NCBI GenBank assembly: GCA_020633975.1
Contig: JACKCR010000003.1
Coordinates: 372,001-436,000, forward strand
Origin: Candidatus Eiseniibacteriota bacterium
Lineage (GTDB): Bacteria > Eisenbacteria > RBG-16-71-46 > CAIMUX01
DNA: 64,000 bases
Reading direction: 5' to 3'
Shown piece by piece: positions 54,882-62,493 of this stretch. The translations under genes were made by a program, and so were the position numbers. Numbering within the stretch: position 1 is the stretch's first letter; each line of letters begins with the position of its first letter. Under the pieces are notes generated by a model. That model was given only the letters and a program-made list of their open reading frames with translations, searched no databases and had not been told where the DNA came from.

Positions 54882-56552
54882 CTACGACGGCCGGGTCCGC
54901 TCCGGGTCCCGGTTTCGCCAGCGGCCGAGCAGGAGGAGCGTGATGTCATCACCCGGCTCCGTCTCGCCCAGGAAGGTGAAGAGGTCGTCCAGAATGCCCT
55001 TCCCGATCCGCTCGACTGGATCCGAGATCCGACGCTTGATCGACTCGAGCATCCTCGCTTCGTCGTAGAAGATCTTCTCCTCTTCCTCCCCGAGAAACGC
55101 CTCTGGAATCCCGTCCGTGAAGACGGCGAGGAGTGCGTTGTCCGGAATCTCGACATCGGCCGTCGAGTAGGGAACGCCGGGCATCATCCCGACCGGGATT
55201 CCCGTCGCAGCGAGTTCGGTGTGCTCCCCGTTCGGAAGGACGAGGAAAGGAGGGTTGTGGCCCGCGCTCACGTACGTGAGGTGGTGGGTCTTGGGATCGA
55301 GGCGACCGACGAAGAGCGTCGCAAACCGGGTCGCCTCCGTGGATCCATGAAGCTGGTCGTTGAGACGGCTGACCATGCGCGCGAGGTCGGCTGATTCCTC
55401 GTAGAGCACGCGCAAACCCGCCATGATGTTCGACATCAGGAGCGCGGCACCGAGCCCCTTGCCGCTCACGTCGCCGACCACGATCACGAGCGAGCCATCA
55501 CCCAGAAGCGCGACGTCGTAGAGATCACCGGCCGTTTCGTAGCAGGAGCGTTGCTTTGCGAAGAGTGAGTACTCGAGGAGATCCGGCGTGGTCTTCGGCA
55601 GGAGACCGATCTGGATCCGCGACGCGGTCGCCATCTCCTCGGCGAGCCGTTCCTTCTCGCGTTGCTCCTCGATCAGCTTCGTCTGCGTGATCTTGATCGC
55701 CATCAGGTTCGCAAGGAGCGTGAACGCACGGAGCTGGTCCTGGTCGTAGCGGACGAACGGATCGTCGTGGTCCGCGTAGATGAGTCCGATGACCTGCTCG
55801 TTGTCGAAGAGCGGCGCGACGAGCGCAGAGCGGACGTCGAACGCGACGATGCTCTCCTGAGCCTGGAACCGTTCGTCAGCCTGGGCATCGGTCACGAGGA
55901 GCGCATTGCGGTCCTCGAGCACGGTGCGAAGCATCTTCTGGCTCATCATGAGCTCTTCTTGCTCGCGCCCCGACGGACGGGATGCCTCGAGCTGGAGAGA
56001 GTCGTCCTCCGTGTCCCGGAGGAGGATGAGCGTACGCCGTGACGGAATCACCTTCGCGACGAGGTCGAGTACGGCCTGGAAGATCTCCTCGAGAGGCTTC
56101 GGCTGGACGAGCAGCGGTGCAGCCTCCGTCATGGCCTGGAAAAGGGCGGCCTGCCCTGTCGCGGGAACCTGGAGGTCATCGAGCGAGATGTGAGTCTTGG
56201 CCAGGTCCGAGTCGTCCCCGGTGCGGATCTTCGGCGCACCGGTGCCACTCGGCATCGACGCTTCCGGACTCAGTAGGGTGAGCTCGATCGCTCCGAAGCG
56301 GATCCGATCGTGGATCCCGACTTCCCGCTTCCCTTCGAGCCGCTGATCGTTGACGAAGGTTCCGTTCCGACTACCGCGGTCCTCGACGACGAACGAATCG
56401 TCTGTCAGGTGCAATATCGCATGTTCACGAGACACGGAACGATCGACGAGGTGGACCTGGCTTTCGGAAGCCCGCCCCACGACGTACCGCCCCGGTCCGA
56501 GGGTCCGGCGGTAGTAGCGCCCGCCAACCATCCCTTCGAGTAGAAACTCCAT
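54882..56552 (-). CDS. FHA-GAF-PP2C (SpoIIE-type) phosphatase
   Basis: 556 residues in three parts. FHA domain at 1-95 (YVVGRASESQVHLVDRSVSR, EHAILHL, DRGSRNGTFVND) binds phosphothreonine. GAF domain at about 150-290 (EIFQAVLDLVAKVIPSRRTL, ALVAPLFDNEQVIGLIYAD) is a ligand or sensor module. PP2C/SpoIIE phosphatase at about 330-540 carries the metal-binding acids in ETAGDLYDV, VVGDVSGKGLGAAL, FTDGIPEA and PGDDITLLLL. It would reverse Ser/Thr phosphorylation in a partner-switching or kinase pathway; two Hanks-type kinases are in this window. Cytoplasmic. Confidence 0.94.
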   Translation of the reverse strand: MEFLLEGMVGGRYYRRTLGPGRYVVGRASESQVHLVDRSVSREHAILHLTDDSFVVEDRGSRNGTFVNDQRLEGKREVGIHDRIRFGAIELTLLSPEASMPSGTGAPKIRTGDDSDLAKTHISLDDLQVPATGQAALFQAMTEAAPLLVQPKPLEEIFQAVLDLVAKVIPSRRTLILLRDTEDDSLQLEASRPSGREQEELMMSQKMLRTVLEDRNALLVTDAQADERFQAQESIVAFDVRSALVAPLFDNEQVIGLIYADHDDPFVRYDQDQLRAFTLLANLMAIKITQTKLIEEQREKERLAEEMATASRIQIGLLPKTTPDLLEYSLFAKQRSCYETAGDLYDVALLGDGSLVIVVGDVSGKGLGAALLMSNIMAGLRVLYEESADLARMVSRLNDQLHGSTEATRFATLFVGRLDPKTHHLTYVSAGHNPPFLVLPNGEHTELAATGIPVGMMPGVPYSTADVEIPDNALLAVFTDGIPEAFLGEEEEKIFYDEARMLESIKRRISDPVERIGKGILDDLFTFLGETEPGDDITLLLLGRWRNRDPERTRPS

Positions 56553-56594
56553 GGCCCGGATTGTCGCACAGGACGAGTCACCTTCAAAGCCGGC

Positions 56595-57770
56595 TCAGAA
56601 CCTCGCCCTCAGGATCTCCGCCGCCTCCACCATGCTCCGGGTCTTGGCCTTTGCAGTCTCGTGATCGTTGACGCACCGGTTGGCGAAACACCCGAACCCG
56701 CAGTCCGGGTTGAGGAAGATCCGCTCCGGAGCTAGGAACTCCAACACCTCCTCGACCCGCTGGACGATCTCCTCGGGTGACTCGGCGACTTCCGTCCGAG
56801 GGTTGACCACTCCGAGGCCGAGCTCTCGATCGGCCAGCGCTCGCGCCACGATTCCGACGTCTCCCGCTCTCGGAGTGGAATGCTCCAGCACGAACTGATC
56901 GACGTGCATCCGCTGGAACGCAGGGAGGAGCGGTGTGTAGTCGCCCGTCAGGAGGACGCTCTCGTCCCGGCTCCAGTTGCCCCGGCAGATGTGGAGCCCT
57001 ATCCGGGGCAGGACGAAGCCCGCGCGAACGGCTCGCTCCCGTGCGCCGTCGATGATCTGGTTGAGAAGGTCTGCTGCGTACTCGAGTTCGGAACCCGCAT
57101 CCCGGCGGGTGGCAAGAGTCGCTCACATGAAGGTTCGTCTGTCGCACTCCTCGGACATCACGATCTCGGTCAGCACCGGCTCGTCGAACTGCACGAAGTT
57201 GCAGCCAGCTGCCGCGAGGTCGAACAGTTCGTCCTGCATGATCCGGACGACGTCCTCGCCCATCTCGAGCTTGTCCGTGTAGCCCGCCTTGGAGAACTGC
57301 CCCACCCACATGGACCGTGTGAGGAGATACGGACCCGGCAGTGGTACTTTGACCGGCTTGTCGGTACGTGCACGGACGTACTCGAACTCGCGGACGGCGA
57401 GCGGCTCCCGCCGCGTCAGCTTCCCGATACAGGTAGGGTTCTTGATCGCAGACGCAGGCACGTCGAGCGTCGAGAGCATTTCCTCGAAGCTCGCCTTGTC
57501 CTCGACCGTGTCCAGCATCTCGGCGAGAGACATGAGCTGGGTCCCGTCGATCTTGTTCGTGACGAACGAGTAGAAGCTATCTCGACGCATCTCTCCATCG
57601 ACGATGATGTCCGCACCGACTTCGACCTGTGCGTCGACGCAACGGTCGACTTCACGATCCGCGATCCGCTCGAACTCCTCCCGCGTGATCCGCCCCTTTT
57701 GGTGGTCACGAAGTGCGACGAGAAGCTCGCGGGAACGCGGCCAGCTCCCGACTTGTGTGACTTCGAACAT
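56595..57770 (-). CDS. Core MetE-like methionine synthase with in-frame UGA (candidate Sec216)
   Basis: Single-domain cobalamin-independent methionine synthase-like protein, 391 codons if the UGA is read through. Codons 1-215 begin FEVTQVGSWPRSRELLVALR and contain DIIVDGEMRRDSFYS and FVQFDEPVLTEIV. Codon 216 is TGA (57123-57125). The same frame continues without any other stop: ATLATRRDAGSELEYAADLL, then LHICRGNW (zinc ligands H260, C262), FVLEHSTPRAGD (E296) and NPDCGFGCFANR (C357). Codons before and after the UGA belong to one fold, and the truncated product would lose every zinc ligand. A SECIS-like hairpin follows the UGA. GGAGA precedes ATG 57770, 17 bp after the TusA-OsmC gene. Alternatives: nonsense mutation or sequencing error. 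Confidence 0.8.
57093..57110 (-). promoter_or_regulatory. SECIS-like hairpin directly downstream of the in-frame UGA
   Basis: On the minus strand ACCCGC-CGGGAT-GCGGGT forms a perfect 6-bp stem and 6-nt loop. Eighteen bases separate the UGA from the loop, and the second loop base is G. From memory, bacterial SECIS elements need 16-37 nt between UGA and apical loop and a G among the first two loop bases, so both rules are met. A further ACTC/GAGT pairing (57116-57119 with 57080-57083) could extend it. Chance GC-rich hairpins are common in this genome, so the match is suggestive only. Confidence 0.5.
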
Positions 57771-57787
57771 GATCTCTCCAGTTCCGT

Positions 57788-58555
57788 TCAGACGATCGCC
57801 AGCTTGAGTGTGAGTTCCGTCGCCCTCGAGAGTGTCACGGCCACCGGAGACCTCTCCACCGCCCTCTGCCACGCCTCGCGAACCGCGGACTCATCCGCCA
57901 TCGTCGAAGCGAAGCACTTCACGTCGACGGCAACCAGTCCGGGGTCTCCCTCACCCAGTCCCAGGTGCGCAAGCGGGTTTCCGAGTCGACCTCGCACGGT
58001 CATCTCGATGTCGTCCACTTCGACTCCTGCACGCGCCACTTCGGAGGCGAACCCCGTGGTGAGTGCTGCTCCGAGCGATCCGAGCAGGAGTTCCACCGCG
58101 GAGGGATGTGCGTCCTTCTCCTCGAAGCTCGCGGGCTGGCCGGCCTGGAAGGAGAAGTTCCGGCAGTAGGCCGTGCTCTCCAGATGCCCCGTGGATCTCA
58201 CCCGTAGCCGCCACTCGTAGGTCTGCGCCTTCTCCTTGTCGGCTTCTAGCGCCTTCGCCTCCGCAGCAGCGGCCGCTCCGCTACCGCGACGGACGAAGTA
58301 GCGAACCGTTCCGTCTCCCCGCCCCGACGATTCGAGAGGGAGCGAACCGAGGAAGTCGTGGCCGACCATCCGACACCAAGGCGGCAGATCGTCGGCCACG
58401 GTGGGTTCCCTAGAACGCATCTCGAGAACGCAGCCTTCCGGTACCTCGAGCATGTTCTCTCGAATGAGCAGCACGAGCCCAGAACCGCAGTCGAGGTCTC
58501 CCCCGTCGAAGACCCGAGCCACATCGACGTTCTCGAGATCGTTGGAATCTCCCAT
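57788..58555 (-). CDS. TusA-like / OsmC-like fusion protein
   Basis: 255 residues. The N-terminal ~90 resemble a TusA-type sulfur carrier: DGGDLDCGSGLVLLIRENML with C23, then DLPPWCRMVGHDFLGS with C61. The C-P of classical TusA is C-G here. After an Ala/Glu linker comes an OsmC-like domain (YEWRLRVRSTGHLESTAYCR, HPSAVELLLGSLGAALTTGF, AVERSPVAVTLS). Both redox Cys of true OsmC peroxidases are missing, replaced by A164 and S236, so peroxidase activity is unlikely; a binding or sulfur-handling role fits better. GGAGG precedes ATG 58555. It is followed after 17 bp by the MetE-like gene. Confidence 0.85.
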   Translation of the reverse strand: MGDSNDLENVDVARVFDGGDLDCGSGLVLLIRENMLEVPEGCVLEMRSREPTVADDLPPWCRMVGHDFLGSLPLESSGRGDGTVRYFVRRGSGAAAAAEAKALEADKEKAQTYEWRLRVRSTGHLESTAYCRNFSFQAGQPASFEEKDAHPSAVELLLGSLGAALTTGFASEVARAGVEVDDIEMTVRGRLGNPLAHLGLGEGDPGLVAVDVKCFASTMADESAVREAWQRAVERSPVAVTLSRATELTLKLAIV

Positions 58556-58636
58556 CTACTCCTCCCTCGGATGCCACTTGTCGGCCGTGTTCTGCCGCAA
58601 GCGCCTCGTCAGCTCCACTCCGTCCATCGTCGGCAT
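58556..58636 (-). CDS. Possible 26-residue small ORF between dsrE-like and tusA-osmC genes
   Basis: A short frame runs from ATG 58636 (or 58627) to a TAG that directly abuts the ATG of the TusA-OsmC gene (TAGATG). It encodes MDGVELTRRLRQNTADKWHP plus a few residues. There is no strong ribosome binding site before it. The abutting stop and start would suit translational coupling, but it may simply be untranslated spacer. Confidence 0.25.
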   Translation of the reverse strand: MPTMDGVELTRRLRQNTADKWHPREE

Positions 58637-58691
58637 GTCGCGGACGCGTCGCCCGAACACAGGCCGGGCAGGTGCGTACGACGCGAACCGG

Positions 58692-59057
58692 TCAGTACGA
58701 GATGCAGGGCGTGCCACCGTCGAGGAACTCGACGAGAGCTGCACCACCCGCAGGCGTCGCGCCTTCGATCAGGTTCGTTCCGTCGAGTCCGCGCTTCTTG
58801 AGACAAGGAGCACAGACGAGAATCTTTCCGCCTCCAGCGACGAACTTGTCGACCAACTCCTTGAGCGGCGCGAACGGTTCGCCCTCATTGACCTTCTCGT
58901 ACTCGCCCTTGACCGCCGACCAGACGCCGTCAGCCGACAGGAAGACCATCGTCTCCTTCTCGCTCCCGAGTGCCGCGTTCGCGACGACGAATCCGACCGT
59001 CGCCATGTCGCCATCCTTCTTGCACTCGGTGATCGATACACAGAACTTGTTGCTCAT
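58692..59057 (-). CDS. DsrE-family sulfur-transfer-like protein
   Basis: 121 residues, DsrE/DsrF-like fold. It reads KFCVSITECKKDGDMATVGF, VVANAALGSEKETMVFLSAD, then KFVAGGGKILVCAPCLKKRG with the Cys pair C82 and C85, and ends GGTPCISY. In relatives a Cys in the C-x-x-C region accepts persulfide sulfur. ATG 59057 has GGAG eight bases upstream. Part of the leftward sulfur cluster: TusA-like gene upstream (62 bp), TusA-OsmC and MetE-like genes downstream. Confidence 0.88.
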   Translation of the reverse strand: MSNKFCVSITECKKDGDMATVGFVVANAALGSEKETMVFLSADGVWSAVKGEYEKVNEGEPFAPLKELVDKFVAGGGKILVCAPCLKKRGLDGTNLIEGATPAGGAALVEFLDGGTPCISY

Positions 59058-59119
59058 CTCTCTTCTCCTTCTGCGCAGTTTGTGCGAGGTCGAGACGTAC
59101 ACGGATGCTCGGCGTCGAC

Positions 59120-59374
59120 CTACTTCTCTCGAACTTCGATCCAGTAAAAGGGTGGGTTCGCTTCCAAGAGACGATGGCCCGTCACACGACACCATGCCGG
59201 GATCTCGACGGGCGCCCCCTCACCGGGAGCGAGGACGGCAACGCGAGCGCCAGAGCAGAGCGGTCGGAAGTGAATCCTCATGTCGAGGAGCATCTCCCCA
59301 CATCCGCCATCTCCGCCGTCGAAGCGAGAACTGACCTCCCAGTCGGAAGGCAATCCACTCCAGCGATCTGTCAC
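59120..59374 (-). CDS. Small TusA-like sulfur carrier protein
   Basis: 84 residues, typical TusA size. It contains SSRFDGGDGGCGEMLLDMRI with C25 in the position of the TusA sulfur-carrying Cys (C-G-E instead of C-P) and PAWCRVTGHRLLEANPPFYW with a second Cys, C62. The same GGD...CG and WCR-x-x-GH signatures occur in the N-terminal domain of the TusA-OsmC fusion two genes downstream, so the two are homologous. The start is GTG at 59374, supported by GGAGG five bases upstream; the frame stays open far upstream only as an antisense artefact. Confidence 0.85.
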   Translation of the reverse strand: MTDRWSGLPSDWEVSSRFDGGDGGCGEMLLDMRIHFRPLCSGARVAVLAPGEGAPVEIPAWCRVTGHRLLEANPPFYWIEVREK

Positions 59375-59743
59375 CTGTCCTCCAGTCGAGTCGTTCCGTT
59401 GGGGAATCGGGATCGGACGGACCGTACGATCAGAGCGGCAGGGACTGGGGCGGGAACCTAGTGGATGCTGGGCAAACCGTGGGTTCGACGAAGCACGCAG
59501 ACACGCTGCCGCGGGACGGCGCGTGCTCAGGTGAACGGGAGACGTCCACCGATCTCTCGAATCAGGCGCTTCATCGACTCGATTCTCGTGGTAGGTCGTC
59601 GTACCGGAGCCGCGGTCACGTTCCGTGACGCAGCCCTTTCCGCGAGACTGAAACGAAAGTAGTGGCATGGAGATGCCGAAGGCAATAGGTGTCTTCCGAG
59701 GCTCCCGAACGAGACGCGATCCACCGAGAGGAGAGAGAGTCCG
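59375..59743. other. 369-bp divergent intergenic region
   Basis: Lies between the sulfur/MetE-like operon and the divergent VWA gene. A short stem GGCAT-GGAG-ATGCC (59664-59677) precedes the VWA start. No known riboswitch (SAM, cobalamin) was recognised in the leader of the MetE-like operon. Short open frames here look like noise. Confidence 0.4.
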
Positions 59744-61228
59744 ATGTCCAGAACCCACTGGTTTGATCGGCCGAACCCAATTCGCCGGCGACTCTTGCCT
59801 ACCCTCCTGGCGCTCGCTCTGATCTTCGGCGCCATCTCCTCGGTTTCGGCAGGGAAACCGAGCCTCGGAGCCTCCGTCGGCGGCAGCTCGGACTTGCTCC
59901 TCGTCCTCGACGCGTCTGGGTCGATGTGGGGACAGATCCAGGGCGAGAACAAGATCGTGATCGCCCGTCGCGTGCTGGGTGATCTCATCGGGGAGCTGGA
60001 GGAGGGCCGCAACGTCGCGCTGATCGCGTACGGCCACCGCTCGGAAGGAGACTGCAACGACATCGAGACCGTCGCCCCACTTGGTCCTCTCGATCGAGCC
60101 GGTCTCACGAAGACGATCGAAGGCCTCAACCCGAAGGGGAAGACGCCGATCACCGCCGCCCTCCAGGACGCCGTCGACCTCGCGAAGGCGAGCGGGCGGA
60201 AGTCCACCGTCATCCTCGTGAGTGATGGGATCGAGACATGCGGAGGCGACCCCTGCGCGCTCGTATCGAACGCAAAGGCCGCAGGCGTCGACTTCGTCCT
60301 CCATGTCATCGGCTTCGACGTGGACGAGGAGGACGTATCGTCGCTCGAGTGTGCCGCGCAGGCAGGTGGAGGCCTCTACCTCAGTGCCGAGAACGCGGCC
60401 GAACTCTCGGGCGCCATGGAGACCGCCGTCGCACTACCGGCGGAGACGCCGACCGGTCGACTCGTCGTCGGCGCAAAGCTCAACGGCGAACTGCTGGACG
60501 TCGCGATCCAGGTGTTCGAGCGCAGCTCCCGCAACAAGGTGGGAGGAGGACGGACGTACCGATCTCCCGACACGAACCCACGCCAGATTCCGCTCGCGGA
60601 CGGAGAGTACGACGTCACCATCCTCGCACTCGGGCTCGAAGGGAATCTGCGGAAGCAGTTCGGCATCGAGATCCGGAACGGTTCGACGGTCGAGAAGCAG
60701 CTCGACTTCTCGAACGGGACGATCTCGATCGGCGCGACGCGGAATGGACAGCTGTCCGACGTTCGCTTCGAAGTGTTCGTCCACGGAACGAAGGAAGTGG
60801 CGGCCAAGGGACGTACCTACCGAGAGTCTGCGACGAATCCGAACACGATCACGATCACCCCCGGGGAGTACGACGTCGAACTCACGGCGATCGAGATGAG
60901 CGACAACGTGACCCACCGATTCCGTCCGATCACGGTCGAGCCGGGCAAGACGGTGACGCTCTCCCACGACTTCGCCAGCGGGGAAGCCGTCGTGAAGGTC
61001 GTGCGCCAGGGCGCGTTGGTCGACGCCACGGTTCGGATCACCACGTTCGACGGTACGGAGGTCGGAAAGGGCCGCGCCCGCCCGAACCCGGACTCCAACC
61101 CGCAGCATTTCGACATCCCGCCCGGAAGCTACCTCGTCAAAATCCAGGTGATCGGTGGCGACCGGTTCGAGCAGGACCTCGAGATCCGAGCAGGCGAACG
61201 CACGTCGGCCACGTTCGAGATCCCCTGA
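59744..61228 (+). CDS. Secreted von Willebrand factor A protein with three C-terminal repeats
   Basis: 494 residues. A signal peptide (LLPTLLALALIFGAISSVSA) precedes a VWA domain with an intact MIDAS motif (LLLVLDASGSMWGQ; KGKTPITAALQDAV; VILVSDGIETCGG). The second half consists of three tandem ~90-residue beta repeats, each with G-x-x-V-x-x-x-x-N/Q-G-x-L-x-D-V/A, a G-R-T-Y-type turn, N-P-x-x-x-x-I and D/S-Y-x-V/L. Protein-binding or adhesion at the cell envelope is likely. GAGAGAG is the only weak ribosome binding site before the ATG. Confidence 0.92.
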   Translation: MSRTHWFDRPNPIRRRLLPTLLALALIFGAISSVSAGKPSLGASVGGSSDLLLVLDASGSMWGQIQGENKIVIARRVLGDLIGELEEGRNVALIAYGHRSEGDCNDIETVAPLGPLDRAGLTKTIEGLNPKGKTPITAALQDAVDLAKASGRKSTVILVSDGIETCGGDPCALVSNAKAAGVDFVLHVIGFDVDEEDVSSLECAAQAGGGLYLSAENAAELSGAMETAVALPAETPTGRLVVGAKLNGELLDVAIQVFERSSRNKVGGGRTYRSPDTNPRQIPLADGEYDVTILALGLEGNLRKQFGIEIRNGSTVEKQLDFSNGTISIGATRNGQLSDVRFEVFVHGTKEVAAKGRTYRESATNPNTITITPGEYDVELTAIEMSDNVTHRFRPITVEPGKTVTLSHDFASGEAVVKVVRQGALVDATVRITTFDGTEVGKGRARPNPDSNPQHFDIPPGSYLVKIQVIGGDRFEQDLEIRAGERTSATFEIP

Positions 61229-61574
61229 CCCACTCGCCCTACTCGACACGGAGACGCGTCGGGCTCGGAACGGACTGAACTCCGCCCTGGAAGGCCGGGG
61301 CCTGGAACCCAACCAGGCTCCACGGGAAGCCGCGTATCCGCAGAACTCCATCGCCTCCAAACGGTTAGCTTCGATGCTCCGAATCCGGAGTAGAAGCCAG
61401 GGAGTTTTTCCGTATCAGGCTCGGTCCCCTCCCGACTACGATGCGGGCGAGCAGTTCGTACACGAATCTTTCCGGTTTCTGGGACCACGCCAGGAGTCGT
61501 CGCGGCCTCGTGTGCGCCCGCGCAACCCAGCCTCGAATGCAGCCCAACCAAACAACGCTTTTCAGGAGGCGACC
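61229..61574. other. 346-bp intergenic region
   Basis: Between the VWA gene and the Reeler-like gene, both on the plus strand. It has a short palindrome AGGCC-GG-GGCCT (61292-61303). A plus-strand frame is open through the region but has poor coding character before the TTG at 61575. No gene seen. Confidence 0.35.
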
Positions 61575-62462
61575 TTGTCACGTCCGACCCGACATCTCGC
61601 GCCGTTCGCCGCAGCCCTTGCGGTGGTTTCGCTGGTGCCGACCGCTCTTCTCGCCAACTCCGGTGGCCCTATCGACGGAAGGGCCGGCGATCCACCGGCA
61701 TTCCAGACCTGCAAGGACGCCGCCTGCCACAACTCGTTCGACCTGAACAGTGGTGACGGGTCTCTCACCATCAACGGACTTCCCGCCGGGTATGAGCCGG
61801 GCACGGTCTACACGCTGGAAGTGATGATCGCGGATCCGGGCCAGTCCCGTTGGGGGTTCGAGGCCACCGTGATCGATGCGGCCGGAGACCAGGCCGGTGA
61901 CCTCGCTCCGGTGGACCCGTCGCTCGTGCAGGTGTCTCAAGGCAGCGGCAACGCCCGTGACTACATCAAGCACCGGTCCGCAGGCACGTTCCCCGGCCAG
62001 GCCGACGGCGCGAGCTGGCAGGTCGAGTGGACGGCTCCGATGGCGGGGTCGGGAACGGCGAGCTTCTACCTCGCTGGCAACGCCGCGAACAACAACGGCT
62101 CGAACGCCGGTGACTACATCTACACGTTCAGCGCAGACATCCCCGAAGGCGACACCAGCAGCATCGATCCGACGCAGCTCGCTCAGAACGGCGTCCAGCT
62201 CTCTGTGTTCCCTTCCCCGGTTCGTTCGGACGCGACGATCCGCCTTCAGCTTCCGTCTGACCAGGACGCCAGCCTGATGCTCGTCGACATGATGGGACGC
62301 CAGGTTCGCGCTCTACGTAGCGGATTCTTCGCCGCTGGGGATCACCTGATCGCTTGGGATGGTCGTGACGACCGCGGAATCGAAGTTCCGGCAGGTGTCT
62401 ACTACTCCGTCTTCACCTCGGGCAACACACGCACGAGTGGAAGCATGGTCGTCGTCAAGTGA
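61575..62462 (+). CDS. Secreted Reeler/choice-of-anchor-V-like protein with FlgD-like C-terminus
   Basis: 295 residues. The start is TTG at 61575, decided by AGGAGG six bases upstream. A signal peptide (FAAALAVVSLVPTALLA) is followed by a Reeler-like domain: FQTCKDAACHNSFDLNSGDG, LPAGYEPGTVYTLEVMIADP and SRWGFEATVIDAAGDQAGDL. The C-x4-C-H sequence recalls a heme-attachment motif but has two extra residues between the Cys, so heme binding is doubtful. The C-terminal ~85 residues are FlgD-like (VFPSPVRSDATIRLQL, VDMMGRQVRALRSGFFAAGD, VPAGVYYSVFTSG). Confidence 0.85.
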   Translation: MSRPTRHLAPFAAALAVVSLVPTALLANSGGPIDGRAGDPPAFQTCKDAACHNSFDLNSGDGSLTINGLPAGYEPGTVYTLEVMIADPGQSRWGFEATVIDAAGDQAGDLAPVDPSLVQVSQGSGNARDYIKHRSAGTFPGQADGASWQVEWTAPMAGSGTASFYLAGNAANNNGSNAGDYIYTFSADIPEGDTSSIDPTQLAQNGVQLSVFPSPVRSDATIRLQLPSDQDASLMLVDMMGRQVRALRSGFFAAGDHLIAWDGRDDRGIEVPAGVYYSVFTSGNTRTSGSMVVVK

Positions 62463-62493
62463 GGTGATGACGACCCTCCGACCCGACACCGGC

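Noticed and set aside
56595-56909. Separate 104-residue protein starting at ATG 56909
   Set aside because: The ATG is an internal Met in the read-through MetE-like frame; the sequence is the C-terminal zinc-binding part and would not fold alone.
61689-61740. Cytochrome c heme motif in the Reeler-like protein
   Set aside because: The sequence is C-K-D-A-A-C-H, with four residues between the Cys; the usual motif has two, so heme attachment is not supported.
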